64,000 nt of DNA from Pseudanabaena sp. PCC 7367 (GTDB lineage Bacteria; Cyanobacteriota; Cyanobacteriia; Pseudanabaenales; Pseudanabaenaceae): assembly GCF_000317065.1 (NCBI RefSeq), contig NC_019701.1, positions 2,385,001 through 2,449,000 on the forward strand, read 5' to 3'. The position numbers and the translations under genes were made by a program. Position 1 is the stretch's first letter. Each line of letters starts with the position of its first letter. This document shows positions 26,850 to 37,021 of this stretch, piece after piece. Under the pieces are notes generated by a model. It saw nothing but the letters and a program-made list of their open reading frames with translations, was not told the origin of the DNA and made no database searches.

Positions 26850-28136
26850 TTATTTTTTGTCAGTGCGATAACCCAAGTCCATTAACTGGGTGCGAGACGA
26901 TCGCCACTTCGATTGCACCTTTACAAACAGCTCCAGATGTACCTTTCCCATGATCATTTTCTGGATTTGTTGACGCGCCTCGCTGCCAATTTGCTTCAGC
27001 ATCTGTCCGCCTTTGCCAATTAAGATCCCCTTCTGGGATTTACGCTCTACATAGATCGTCGCCATCACCCTGGTAATATGCTCTAGTTCATCAACTCGAT
27101 CGATGCCCACCGCCACAGAGTGGGGCACTTCTTCGCGGGTGAGGAATAAAATTTGCTCGCGGATTAACTCGCCCATAATAAATCGCTCCGGTTGATCGGT
27201 AACCAGATCGGGGGGGTAGTAGTAGGGGCCTGGTTCCAGCCGATCGCAAATCGCATCCAGTAGCTGATCCAAGCCTTGCTTAGTCAAAGCCGAGAATTTT
27301 ACCGTGTCCCAGCCCAGGTGATCGGCATAATCCAGATAGCTGCGACAGGTTTCGATCTGATCGAGATGGTCTAGATTAACTGCGATATCTTGATCAGAAT
27401 TATTGATATTTACCGAATTTTCTTTGCTTGCGCTAGTTTCAAGCTCAGGATTAGCAAGATTGACGGGATGATCTGAACCACCAGATTGATCGCTATGATG
27501 ATTAGCTTTTTGTTGATTTGCTAAGCCCTGATCTGCAGCCTTGCTAATATACTGCTCACTTTCGATCTTTGGGCTTTCGATTTTTAGGACTTGTGGCTGT
27601 TCAACCTTGCTTAAATTCCTGGTAGCGTTTGATTCTTGATCAATATCTAAATCAGTATTTAAGCGATCGCCTTGATTAACAACATCTTCATCGCCAAGAT
27701 CGCCAGGATTTTCCTGCTCAGTATTATTAGCCTCAATCAACTGGTCAATTTTATTTAAACCCAGCAGCACCGGAGTACCAGCCTTCTGGATCAAATCGGC
27801 AATGAAGCGATCGCCCTTGCCCAACTTGGCATTACTATCCACCAACCAAACCACCAGATCCACCGTGGCGATCGCCCGCTTGGCATTGCCCACAATCACT
27901 TCACCCAGCAAATGGTGCGGTTTATGAATTCCTGGTGTATCAACCAGAATAATCTGCGCCCGATCGAGGGTGAGAATCCCCTGGAGGCGATTGCGCGTGG
28001 TTTGTGCCACCGGCGAGGTGATCGCAATCTTTTGGCCAATTAAGGCATTCATCAGGGTTGACTTACCCACATTTGGCCTGCCCACCAGCGCCACGAAACC
28101 AGACTTGAATTCAGGGTCAGCGGTAGGGATCAGCAT
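26850..28136 (-). CDS. era: GTPase Era with a large acidic insertion
   Basis: 428 residues against about 300 for the family. G1 GRPNVGKS (19-26), G2 region AQTTRNR, G3 DTPGIHKP (66-73) and G4 NKID (128-131) are normal. Then about 125 residues rich in Asn, Asp, Gln and Glu (136-260, bases 27357-27731) interrupt the domain before YLDYADHLGWDTVKFSAL, the G5 region. The C-terminal KH domain is present with GILIGKGGQMLKQIG (about 380-395). Era binds the 3' end of 16S rRNA and assists 30S assembly. The reading frame is clean through the insert, so this is a real insertion and not an assembly error. The insert lies in a loop before the last strand, so the GTPase core can still fold. Confidence 0.92.
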   Translation of the reverse strand: MLIPTADPEFKSGFVALVGRPNVGKSTLMNALIGQKIAITSPVAQTTRNRLQGILTLDRAQIILVDTPGIHKPHHLLGEVIVGNAKRAIATVDLVVWLVDSNAKLGKGDRFIADLIQKAGTPVLLGLNKIDQLIEANNTEQENPGDLGDEDVVNQGDRLNTDLDIDQESNATRNLSKVEQPQVLKIESPKIESEQYISKAADQGLANQQKANHHSDQSGGSDHPVNLANPELETSASKENSVNINNSDQDIAVNLDHLDQIETCRSYLDYADHLGWDTVKFSALTKQGLDQLLDAICDRLEPGPYYYPPDLVTDQPERFIMGELIREQILFLTREEVPHSVAVGIDRVDELEHITRVMATIYVERKSQKGILIGKGGQMLKQIGSEARQQIQKMIMGKVHLELFVKVQSKWRSSRTQLMDLGYRTDKK

Positions 28137-28423
28137 TGATTTTTCAAGGGACTAGACAGGATCGATTTGGGCATATTTAAATTTCTAACTTATGGTGATT
28201 AGATTTAGTAATTCAGACCACAACAACCACAAACGGCTGAGGGAAAAGTACAAATTTGAGTTTACTTGAGTTTAAGACAACAGATTAATTATCTCTTGCG
28301 GAGCGATCGCCAGAGGCCAATGATTCAGGAGCTTAACTATTGCATCCTTGAAAAGTAGCTACTTAGATTTTTAAGTAACAATGCTATGGGTAAGTCAAGC
28401 AGACATAAATTAAATCTCATGAA

Positions 28424-28497
<74 letters not shown>

Positions 28498-28674
28498 CGA
28501 TCGAAACTGCTTTAAATTTGCTAATTACTTTGCGATTAAAGCAAGCAATTGCAACTCTATTGTACCTATTATCTTAAATAGCTACTTTTAAAATTGCAGC
28601 CTAATGATTATACACTCTTTGCCCAATTTGGCTGCACTGATTAATTAATTACCTAACCAAGATTCAGCCCATAT

Positions 28675-29223
28675 TTAACCCAGATTTAACATCGTGAGGC
28701 TCGAAGTCTGGTTCTGGAGCGAACTTATTGCCAGGGCGATCGTTTTTTCAGACAACTCAATTCGATTTAATTTAACCAGTTGCTCATCCAGGAAAATATC
28801 ACGCACTACCGCATTGCCCTTTTTGCTAGATGGCGTTTCATAGAAAACCTCAGCGATCCCAGCGGAGATAATTAGCTTCAGGCAATTTAAGCAGGGCTCC
28901 AGGGTCACATAGATTTTGGCTCCGCTAGTGCTCTCGCCGCTTTTGGCCGCCTGAGCGATCGCATTGGCTTCAGCATGTACCGCCCGCGAAGGTAGCGATT
29001 GACTGGAGCTGCAACTGTCCAGGCCAGGATAGCAATAACCGAGATCGATACAATGGGCGGATTTGGAAGGGGGGCCATTGTAGCCGGTGGCCAGGATTTG
29101 TTTGTTTTTGACAATCACCGCACCCACTGGAAAAGCCAAACAGGTCGAACGAGTTGCAGCTAGCTTGGCCAGCATCATGAAGTATTCATGCCAATCGGGG
29201 CGGTGGCGATCGCTAGGATTCAT
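28675..29223 (-). CDS. dCMP deaminase family protein
   Basis: 182 residues of the zinc-dependent cytidine/deoxycytidylate deaminase fold. His83-Ala-Glu85 (HAEANAI) is the zinc and proton-shuttle motif, and PC(110-111)LNC114 supplies the two cysteine ligands. An N-terminal FPVGAVIVKNKQILATGYNGPP and the CIDLGYCYPG segment fit the dCMP deaminase (ComEB) branch. Predicted reaction: dCMP to dUMP + ammonia, feeding dTMP synthesis. It lies 34 bp from the ABC permease gene on the same strand and could be co-transcribed with it, with no clear functional tie. Confidence 0.88.
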   Translation of the reverse strand: MNPSDRHRPDWHEYFMMLAKLAATRSTCLAFPVGAVIVKNKQILATGYNGPPSKSAHCIDLGYCYPGLDSCSSSQSLPSRAVHAEANAIAQAAKSGESTSGAKIYVTLEPCLNCLKLIISAGIAEVFYETPSSKKGNAVVRDIFLDEQLVKLNRIELSEKTIALAISSLQNQTSSLTMLNLG

Positions 29224-29257
29224 AAATAACTAAGAAACTCATAACTAAGCTTATCTC

Positions 29258-30178
29258 TTATCTCTCCTTTGCCTGCACCTTACGATTCAGAAAATCAGTA
29301 ATTAAGGCAATAATTAAACTGAGGGTCAGATAGCCCAACATTAAGATTGCAATCCCTTCCACTTCTTTGCCAGTCTGGTTACTAACGGTCGAGGTGATTT
29401 TATAAAAATCATCATAGCCAGTTACAGCAGCCAAGCTGGAGTTCTTCGCCACATTTAAGTATTGACCAGTTACAGGCGGAATAATAATCTTGAGTGCCTG
29501 GGGAAAAACCACCAATCGCATTGCCAGGGTTGACTTTAGCCCCAGAGCTTTGGCGGCCTCCCACTGTCCCTTGGAAACCGACTCAATCCCACCGCGCACA
29601 ATCTCACCAATAAAGGCTGCCGTGCTCAAGCTCAAGCCCAATACGATCGCGGCTAATTCCGGAGGGAGTTTTAATCCAGTGCCTGCCAGGGCAATCCCAG
29701 TCACATCAAAGGTGACCAGGCCAAACAAACTCAAAGGTTCTTGGGGGGCGGGGAGCAACAGTAATAAGCCATAGATGAAAGCCAGTTGTAGCACTAGTGG
29801 AGTATTCCGAAATGCTTCCACATAAACCAATGCGATCTTGCGTAGTAGCCAGTTTTCCGACAAACGGCACACGCCGATCGTAATGCCAATCACCGTAGAT
29901 AGGAAAATTGAAACGATCGTTACTTTGATCGTATTGATCATACCGATCGTAATTGCCCGAATGTAGGGGTCGGTGGGGCTATAGGAAATCGGCGTATCGG
30001 CAATTTGGAACGAAGCCTCCGATTGCAAAAAGCCAAAGCCGATCGTTAAGCCTTTTTCAGTGAGGTTAAATACCAGGTTATTCCAGGCACCAATGAAGAT
30101 GACAACTACGCCCACACACAGCACTACCTGGAGAATAATCCGCCATTGCCTGCCGATCTTTGTTGCTATTGACCCCAT
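29258..30178 (-). CDS. Amino-acid ABC transporter permease (AapQ/NatG type)
   Basis: 306 residues from the ATG at 30178; an upstream ATG adds 32 residues that do not fit the family. There is one N-terminal membrane helix (18-40). A periplasmic loop (TEKGLTIGFGFL, then SYSPTDPY) follows, as in AapQ-like permeases. The HisM/GlnP-type membrane domain comes next, with the EAFRNTPLVLQL segment. The coupling loop (GGIESVSKGQWEAAKALGL) docks onto the ATPase. It should import polar or neutral amino acids together with a second permease, binding protein and ATPase, none of which is adjacent. In cyanobacteria NatG belongs to the N-II system, whose genes are often scattered. Confidence 0.87.
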   Translation of the reverse strand: MGSIATKIGRQWRIILQVVLCVGVVVIFIGAWNNLVFNLTEKGLTIGFGFLQSEASFQIADTPISYSPTDPYIRAITIGMINTIKVTIVSIFLSTVIGITIGVCRLSENWLLRKIALVYVEAFRNTPLVLQLAFIYGLLLLLPAPQEPLSLFGLVTFDVTGIALAGTGLKLPPELAAIVLGLSLSTAAFIGEIVRGGIESVSKGQWEAAKALGLKSTLAMRLVVFPQALKIIIPPVTGQYLNVAKNSSLAAVTGYDDFYKITSTVSNQTGKEVEGIAILMLGYLTLSLIIALITDFLNRKVQAKER

Positions 30179-30487
30179 CTTGAATCGATCGCCCTTACTA
30201 ATTTGCCATGTTTCTAAGAATATACCTTGTCTATGGATACAGATACCATAGCGATCGCTGATGCGATTGTGCAATCTAAACCTAAATACCCACCTAAATC
30301 CTCAGCTTGGCGAAGCTGTGGCTACGGGATTCTGGAGTCAGTGTGAAGGTAATAGCAATTACCACAATAGCGATCGCTAACCTTAATATCTCAAATATCT
30401 CAGCAAGATTGCGAAACTGATCTAAAACAATTGAACATCAAGTAATTTAATTAGCTTTAAATGCCAGTTAACTACCACTCAAATAAA
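30179..30487. other. Short gene-free spacer
   Basis: About 310 bases. GGCGAAGCTGTGGCTACGGG (30309-30328) resembles dispersed cyanobacterial repeat fragments. No gene seen. Confidence 0.4.
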
Positions 30488-30850
30488 TTAGGATTTGCTT
30501 TCTGGAGTGGGTAAAGAATTATAGTTATTACCAAATACCGGAGCCGGATCAAGATTGGCAATTTGAAAGAATTGATCAGGTGAAATGAGCGGCTTGAAAT
30601 TGCTAGGATCTTCCCAATGCTTTAGTAACTGATGCACTTTTTTAATAAACGGCAGCCCCCTGATTGACGGGATCTCAGACCAGGTAGCGGCGATCGTTTC
30701 CACCAGGGCTAGCTCAATTTGTGGCGACATATAAGCCTGGAGTAGATCGGTTAAATAATCATTGAAATCAGCAATTTCATCACCATATAACTGGTAACTA
30801 TCAACAATATACTGCACCCGTTGGCGACCGATCTTTTCCCAAAGTTCCAT
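30488..30850 (-). CDS. Conserved-looking hypothetical protein
   Basis: 120 residues that I do not recognise as a named family. It has an ATG start and no signal peptide or membrane helix. The first 95 residues look mainly helical, with QYIVDSYQLYGDEIADFNDYLTD-like amphipathic patterns (split here) and a compact hydrophobic core. The last 25 are Pro/Asn/Ser-rich and probably disordered. Codon use and composition resemble the neighbours, so it is likely a real cytoplasmic protein. It is divergent from the SbcC-like gene 235 bp away. Confidence 0.6.
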   Translation of the reverse strand: MELWEKIGRQRVQYIVDSYQLYGDEIADFNDYLTDLLQAYMSPQIELALVETIAATWSEIPSIRGLPFIKKVHQLLKHWEDPSNFKPLISPDQFFQIANLDPAPVFGNNYNSLPTPESKS

Positions 30851-31084
30851 AATATAAATCTTATCGGAAAATTGTTGAACTTAGAAGCCCATCACAGGTC
30901 AATTGCACTATATTCTATTAGTATAGTAGACCAGTATGATTAAAGAGCTTAGCTAAAAGATGATCAATCTAGAACTGATTTCTATGTTTGATTGGGTTAA
31001 CTGGGCTGCTCTACTTTCAGATCATTTGTACTAAAGCGATCGCCATTACTTTGCGATTGCTATCCCTTCAATTCATATTCGAGT

Positions 31085-34000
31085 ATGATTCCTCGAAAAT
31101 TAAGCTTAAGAAATTTTTTAAGCTATCAAGAACTGGTACTTGATTTTGCCGGATTGCACACGGCCTGTATTTGTGGTGCGAATGGTGCGGGTAAATCTTC
31201 ACTCTTAGAAGCGATCACCTGGGCGATCTGGGGGCAAAGCCGGGTGGCCACGGAAGATGATGTGGTTTATGTGGGGGCAACGGAAGCACAGGTTGATTTT
31301 AGTTTCACTGCCCACGATCGCACCTATCGGATTATGCGGACGCGCCCCCGTGGTAGTGCCACTGTGTTGGAATTTCAAATGCTGGGTGATGGCGGCTATA
31401 AATCCTTAACTGAGCGTGGTCTTAGGGCGACCCAGCAGGCGATTTTGACCCATTTAAAAATGGATTACAATACGTTCGTCAATTCCGCCTATTTGCGGCA
31501 AGGAAGAGCGGATGAGTTTATGCTACGGCGACCGGGCGATCGCAAGCAAATCTTGGTGGATATGCTGAACCTGGCTCAGTATGAGCATTTAGGTGAAAGC
31601 GCTAAGGATGTGGTGCGCGATTGTAAGGCGGAGGCAAATGCGATCGCGGCGGCGCTAGCCAGTTTGCAGGAAACCCTGGCGCAAGAGCAAATCATTCAGC
31701 CACAGTTAGCCCAACTGAATCAAGATTTAGCTGCCCTCAAACTTGTAAATGCCACAACCAAGCAGCAATTGCAAACCAAAGGTAGCGAACAGCAGCAAAG
31801 ACAAAACCAGCAGCAACAGCTTAACTGGCAACAACGCCGATACGATCGCTTGCAGGAAGATTGTCAACGTTTGCAAACCCAGGTGCAGCAACAGCACGGT
31901 CAACTACGCGAACTCGAAGTGATTATTAGCCACAGCGATCGCATTTACCAAGAACATGCCCATTACCAAGAGTTATGTCACCGCGAAGCCGAAGCGAATC
32001 GTAAATCCCAACGCTATCAACAGCTTAATCAAGAGAAAAGCCAACTCCAACAGGCGATCGCAGTTAAGCAAAGTGAATTAAAAGAACAGCTCAAACATGC
32101 TCGGCTGGAATTAGAGCGATTGCAGCAAAAACAACAAGAACTGAATCTGGCGATCGCTAAGGGAACGGAAATAGAAGCAGCGGTGAATAAGCTCCATCAG
32201 GCCAGGGCACAATTGCGCCAATTCGATCGCCTCCAAGCCCAGGCCAGCCCTTTGATCCAACGCCAGCATTCCCTCCAACGCCAATTAGACCAGCATGTCG
32301 CCAAGCTCACTGCCCAATTAGACGCGCAGCGTAAACAACTTCACCAATGGCGATCGCAAACCCAACTAAACCCCGACCTGCTGGCGACCAAGCAGCAAAT
32401 TGACCAGGCAATTAGCCATCTGCAAGCCAGACAAGCCTATCAGAACCAGGTATATGAGAAGGGCTTAGAACGGCGTAGTTTCCTAGAACGGCTCCAGGAA
32501 CGGGCACAAGCCTGCCAAGCGCAATTCTCTGAACTTAGCGATCGCCTCGCTCAATTAAGCCAGCCCCACCAGGCCGATTGTCCCCTGTGCCAGCAATCTC
32601 TGGACCACAATCATCGAGAGCAACTCAAGCAAAAACTAGAACAGGAATATCAATCACTCCAGGCCGAAATCTGGGTAATTAAGGAACAGCAAGCAGCTTC
32701 TGAATGTGAAATTCAAGTCCTCCGCCAGGAATATCGCCAACTCAGCCAGGAGTTAGCCGCCCTGCCCACTTACCTGCAGCAAAAAGGCCATTTGGAAGCG
32801 CAATTGCAAACCAGCAGCAACACCCACAGCCAGATTCAAACCCTGGAGCAAGAAATTGCCCAGCTTGAAACTTGTTTGCAGCAGCAAGACTATTTGCCAG
32901 AAGCCAGAGCTGAGCTTGATCTAGTGGAATCTGGTCTGGCTCAACTGAACTACGATGAACGGAATCATGCACTGGTGCGCGGGGAAGCAGAGCGCTGGCG
33001 CTGGGCTGATCTGAAATTAACTGAGCTTAAAAAAGCGATGCGCGAGCATGAACAGGTCTTACAACAACTGCCCCAACAGCAAGCCCAGGTAGAACTACGA
33101 TCGCAGCGCTTAAACCAACATGCGATCGATTTGGAATTGCAGCAGCAACTAGAACAATGCGATCGGCAACTAGCTCAAATTGGCTATGATCCTGCCACTC
33201 ATCAACAACTGCGTCAGGCTCAAACCCAAGCCCAACCAGCCCTGTTGCACTATCAAGAACTGACGATCGCCAGACAGAAACATCCAGAAGTGCTTAGCCA
33301 ATATCAACAAACTAAGCAGCAATATGCTCAAAAGCAAGCTGATCTGGCGGTGCTCAGTCAAGAGATCGATCGGCTTCAGCAAACCTTGGCCGTAACCCCA
33401 GACCTCGCAGAGGTAATTAAACAACTAGAACAGGAATTGGCTGATCAACGATCGCAAATTGAACAGTTAATTGGCGCGATCGCCCGCTTCCAGCAAACCC
33501 AACAGCAGCTAGAGACCCAGAAAAGCCAGGCCAGCAATCTAGAAACCCGCCTGACTGAGTTGCGCCACCGCCAGCAGATTCACCAGGAACTGCAATATGC
33601 CTTTGGTAAAAATGGCATCCAGGCTTTGATGATCGAAACGATGCTGCCACAAATCGAAGCAGAAACGAATATTTTGTTAGCTAAGCTCAGCAATCATCAA
33701 TTACATGTCAGGTTTATTACCCAAAAGGCGGGCAAACGCAGCGATCGCTTGATCGATACCCTTGATATTGAAATTGCCGATAGCCAGGGCACCCGCCCCT
33801 ATGAAACCTATTCCGGTGGTGAGTCGTTCCGGATTAACTTTGCGATTCGGCTGGCGCTGTCGCGGGTATTGGCACAGCGGGTTGGTGGTAAGCTGCAAAC
33901 GTTGATCATTGATGAAGGGTTTAGTACCCAGGATCATGAGGGCTGCGATCGGTTGGTGGCCGCGATTAATGCGATCGCTGGTGACTTTGCCTGTATTTTA

Positions 34001-34096
34001 GTAATTACCCACATGCCGCAGCTAAAGGAAGCATTTAGCCACCTCATAGAAGTGAGCAAGACAAACATGGGATCAAAAATTAATCTTGTCGCCTAA
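31085..34096 (+). CDS. sbcC: SbcC/Rad50-type ATPase
   Basis: 1003 residues. The N-terminal ATPase half begins IPRKLSLRNFLSYQ and has Walker A GANGAGKSS (33-41). Residues 180-830 are a Gln-rich antiparallel coiled coil, with the zinc hook CPLCQQSL at about 499-506 at its tip. The C-terminal half has the ABC signature YSGGESFRINFAIRLALS (about 905) and Walker B LIIDEGFSTQD (about 940). With the SbcD nuclease it would open DNA ends and hairpins during repair. SbcD is not in the window. The coiled coil is unusually rich in QQ pairs. The gene is monocistronic. Confidence 0.92.
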   Translation: MIPRKLSLRNFLSYQELVLDFAGLHTACICGANGAGKSSLLEAITWAIWGQSRVATEDDVVYVGATEAQVDFSFTAHDRTYRIMRTRPRGSATVLEFQMLGDGGYKSLTERGLRATQQAILTHLKMDYNTFVNSAYLRQGRADEFMLRRPGDRKQILVDMLNLAQYEHLGESAKDVVRDCKAEANAIAAALASLQETLAQEQIIQPQLAQLNQDLAALKLVNATTKQQLQTKGSEQQQRQNQQQQLNWQQRRYDRLQEDCQRLQTQVQQQHGQLRELEVIISHSDRIYQEHAHYQELCHREAEANRKSQRYQQLNQEKSQLQQAIAVKQSELKEQLKHARLELERLQQKQQELNLAIAKGTEIEAAVNKLHQARAQLRQFDRLQAQASPLIQRQHSLQRQLDQHVAKLTAQLDAQRKQLHQWRSQTQLNPDLLATKQQIDQAISHLQARQAYQNQVYEKGLERRSFLERLQERAQACQAQFSELSDRLAQLSQPHQADCPLCQQSLDHNHREQLKQKLEQEYQSLQAEIWVIKEQQAASECEIQVLRQEYRQLSQELAALPTYLQQKGHLEAQLQTSSNTHSQIQTLEQEIAQLETCLQQQDYLPEARAELDLVESGLAQLNYDERNHALVRGEAERWRWADLKLTELKKAMREHEQVLQQLPQQQAQVELRSQRLNQHAIDLELQQQLEQCDRQLAQIGYDPATHQQLRQAQTQAQPALLHYQELTIARQKHPEVLSQYQQTKQQYAQKQADLAVLSQEIDRLQQTLAVTPDLAEVIKQLEQELADQRSQIEQLIGAIARFQQTQQQLETQKSQASNLETRLTELRHRQQIHQELQYAFGKNGIQALMIETMLPQIEAETNILLAKLSNHQLHVRFITQKAGKRSDRLIDTLDIEIADSQGTRPYETYSGGESFRINFAIRLALSRVLAQRVGGKLQTLIIDEGFSTQDHEGCDRLVAAINAIAGDFACILVITHMPQLKEAFSHLIEVSKTNMGSKINLVA

Positions 34097-34125
34097 CCAT
34101 TGCCGTTATATTGTATTAACAATGG
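34097..34125 (+). terminator. Weak inverted repeat after sbcC
   Basis: CCATTG and CAATGG arms separated by 17 bases begin right at the stop codon. There is no T-run, so it is at best a weak terminator or mRNA 3' structure. Confidence 0.25.
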
Positions 34126-34543
34126 AAATAGTGCATAAACGGAGCTTCCAATTATCTGGACTGGTGGCTTTGCCAATTAGCGCTAAATTTCGATCAAAGC
34201 TATCAAACCGCCATAATCATTAGCCTAGCGATCTGGAACTATAGAACTATAGTGAGTGACTAGATCCCAGGATTAATTAGGCATGTCAAGCTAGACATTT
34301 AATTAAAGCAGTCTTTAGCTTACTGAAACAATAACGTTCCTAAGCAACCAACACAACGTTTATGGCAATCTTGTAATAGTGATTGATGCGGCTACTCCTA
34401 CAATTTGGTTTAGCTCTTGCAGGGTTTGAACTTTATTTGAGAATTTACTAGTCCAAAGAGTTTTTTGACTAGCCTAGTCTTGCTTGCATAGACTGTTTGA
34501 CTGCGTTTGTGAATATTGACCCAACCTATGTGGATAGACAAAA
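34126..34543. other. Gene-free spacer
   Basis: About 420 bases upstream of the multi-receiver regulator. No gene or RNA recognised. Confidence 0.4.
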
Positions 34544-37021
34544 ATGAGAATACTGGTTATTGATGTAGATGAGCAGATCGTTACCTCAATTACTGAAGTT
34601 TTGAGTCAGCATCGTCACTTAGTTGATTCAGCCTCAGACTTCAATCAGGGTTGGGATCAAATCCAAGCGTTTGAATATGATCTGCTAATTTTATCGTTTA
34701 CTCTTGCTGAGCAATCCAGCCAATTGGGTGAATTAGGTAAATCATGCGAATCAAGTAAATCAGAGGGGCTTAGACTGTGCCAACGGCTACGCCAGGAAAA
34801 GTATCAAATGCCGATCCTGATGCTAGGGAACCAGAATGATGCGATCGTGGCTGCCCAAGCCCTTGATGCAGGTGCCGATGACTATTTAGCCCAACCATTT
34901 GAATGGCCAGAATTTTTAGCTAGATTCAGAGCCCTGTTGCGCCGTAATAGCACCACAGTAACACCAACTTTGCAGTGGGGACAACTCGAATTAGATCCAA
35001 TTAGTTGTAAAGTGACCTATATTGAAGCGCCAGTCAACCTGAGACCCAGGGAATATAAATTATTAGAGCTATTTATGCGCAATCGCAATCGCATCTTTAG
35101 CTGTGGCGCAATTCTCGATCGGCTCTGGTCATTTGATGATCCACCGGGGGAAGAAACAATCAGAGCCCACATCAAAGGGCTACGTCAGAAATTGAGGGCC
35201 GTTGGCGCTGCTGATCTAATCGAGACGGTCTATGGTTTGGGTTACCGACTCAGGGCGATCGAAAAAAGCGATCCTGCTCTGGCCGATCCTAAAACGGCAG
35301 AAGTAGTTCAGATTAAGATGATTCCTAGTTTGCAGCAGGCGTTGTCTCGCACCTGGGAGAGAATTAAACCCACCATTATCAATAAACTGGCTAGTTTTGA
35401 GCAAGCTCTGCAAGCGATCGAGTCCGGTGACCTAGACCGACAAATCTGCCGGGAAACCCAGGCTGATGTACAGGAATTAGCTAATCTGCTGATTGCTTTT
35501 CAAGCCGAGAAAGCTACCAAAATTGCCAATCAAATCAGTGACTTCTTTGGCGATCAATTGGTGGAATCCAATAATGGCCAGGTACAGATCACGCAAAAGC
35601 AAGATATAAATATAAATCAGTTGATGATTGACCTGCGCCAAGAGCTCGATCGGATTGATCTGGTCGATCGCCATGCCGAGGTGGGGCATGGGGCCACTGA
35701 TTCAACTTCAACCGATTGCTGTGGTGATGATGAAAATGCTCAAGAGCCCGACACGCGATCGCGCTTATATCTAGTTGAAAGCGATGCCGAACTGGTGGAA
35801 AAGCTCCTGTGGGAAGCCACAATCCGCGATATTAATTTAGAGGCTTTCCCGGATACCAATGCAGCACGTAGGGCGATCGAACAGCAGTGGCCGGATATTT
35901 TACTACTCAATCCCAATTGCAGCCGCTCCGTTGAAGATGGGCTGACTTTGCTGACCGAATTAACCAATCTAACTCCTGCGATCCCGGTGGTGGTTATTTC
36001 CGAACAAGGGGATATTGATACTCGTCTTGAGGCAATGCGCCTGGGATGTCGAGCTTTTATCCAAAAGCCCTCATTGCCCGATCATACGATCGAAGTTATC
36101 GTTCAAATTCTGCAAGAAACCGAGGATTGTCTGGCCAAAGTATTAGCAGTGAATGGCGATCAGAAAAGCCTGGGCATTCTCAGAGCCTTGATGGAGCCCT
36201 GGGGGATGCAGTTAACTACATTGAGCAATCCACTGCATTTCTGGGAAGTGCTAGAAAAGGTGTCGCCAGATCTGTTGCTGCTGGATCTAGAAATGCCACA
36301 CATCAATGGCTTTGAGTTATGTCAATTGGTGCGGAATGCACCGCGCTGGTCGGGCTTACCGATTATTTTCCTGTCTAAGCAAACCCAAACCAGTACCCTC
36401 CGGCAAATGTTCAGTGCTGGCGCGGATGACTTTGTCAGTAAGCCGATCGCTGGGCCAGAATTGATTACGCGTATTTTTAACCGGATTGAACGAAATCAAT
36501 TGTTCCGTCGATTGGCTGAACGTGATTCTCTCACCCAACTTCCTAATCGCGCTAAATTTAGTCTTCATCTTAAACGATTACTGGGAATTGCCGAGCAGCG
36601 GGGCAAGGTTGTAGATATTGGTATGATTGCGATCAATGAGCTAGGGCAAATTAACCAGCAATTTGGGTTTGCGATCGGCGATGCCATAATTCGTCAGTCG
36701 GCTGAATTACTCAAAAGATACTTCTGCAACGAGGATATGGTGGGGCGGTGGAGTGGCCGCAAATTTATTGTCTCTATGTATGATATGGAGCCAGGCATAG
36801 GACGCAAAAGAATCGAAGAAGCTGTTTTTGCCCTAAAAAATAAGCCATTTGTAACCACCGAAAGGAAAAAGTTCCACACTGATTTTAGTGGCGGCTTAGC
36901 CAGTTTCCCTGCTGATGGTGAAAACCTCGAGTCCCTTTCTGCGATCGCCGAAGCGGATTTACACCAATCCAGGGTTAAATCTAGAGATGCAAAACAACCC
37001 AGCCAAATTGCTGCTACTTAA
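34544..37021 (+). CDS. Multi-domain response regulator: REC-wHTH-HPt-like-REC-REC-degenerate GGDEF
   Basis: 825 residues. Receiver 1 (1-125) has lost the phospho-Asp (Ser51 in LLILSFTL) and the Lys (Gln117 in LAQPF). Residues 143-238 are an OmpR-type winged helix (LRPREYKLLELFMRN, ending TVYGLGYRL). Residues 255-375 look like an HPt helix bundle without the His (QADVQELAN). Receiver 2 (405-525) has Asn456 in place of Asp and keeps Lys508. Receiver 3 (530-650) is canonical: Asp581 (LLLLDLEMPHINGF) and Lys633. Residues 658-815 are a GGDEF domain (DSLTQLPNRAKF) whose active-site loop reads SGRKF (737-741), so cyclase activity is unlikely. Only receiver 3 can be phosphorylated. The layout resembles cyanobacterial Rre/RpaB-like hybrids that link DNA binding to nucleotide sensing. 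Confidence 0.88.
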   Translation: MRILVIDVDEQIVTSITEVLSQHRHLVDSASDFNQGWDQIQAFEYDLLILSFTLAEQSSQLGELGKSCESSKSEGLRLCQRLRQEKYQMPILMLGNQNDAIVAAQALDAGADDYLAQPFEWPEFLARFRALLRRNSTTVTPTLQWGQLELDPISCKVTYIEAPVNLRPREYKLLELFMRNRNRIFSCGAILDRLWSFDDPPGEETIRAHIKGLRQKLRAVGAADLIETVYGLGYRLRAIEKSDPALADPKTAEVVQIKMIPSLQQALSRTWERIKPTIINKLASFEQALQAIESGDLDRQICRETQADVQELANLLIAFQAEKATKIANQISDFFGDQLVESNNGQVQITQKQDININQLMIDLRQELDRIDLVDRHAEVGHGATDSTSTDCCGDDENAQEPDTRSRLYLVESDAELVEKLLWEATIRDINLEAFPDTNAARRAIEQQWPDILLLNPNCSRSVEDGLTLLTELTNLTPAIPVVVISEQGDIDTRLEAMRLGCRAFIQKPSLPDHTIEVIVQILQETEDCLAKVLAVNGDQKSLGILRALMEPWGMQLTTLSNPLHFWEVLEKVSPDLLLLDLEMPHINGFELCQLVRNAPRWSGLPIIFLSKQTQTSTLRQMFSAGADDFVSKPIAGPELITRIFNRIERNQLFRRLAERDSLTQLPNRAKFSLHLKRLLGIAEQRGKVVDIGMIAINELGQINQQFGFAIGDAIIRQSAELLKRYFCNEDMVGRWSGRKFIVSMYDMEPGIGRKRIEEAVFALKNKPFVTTERKKFHTDFSGGLASFPADGENLESLSAIAEADLHQSRVKSRDAKQPSQIAAT

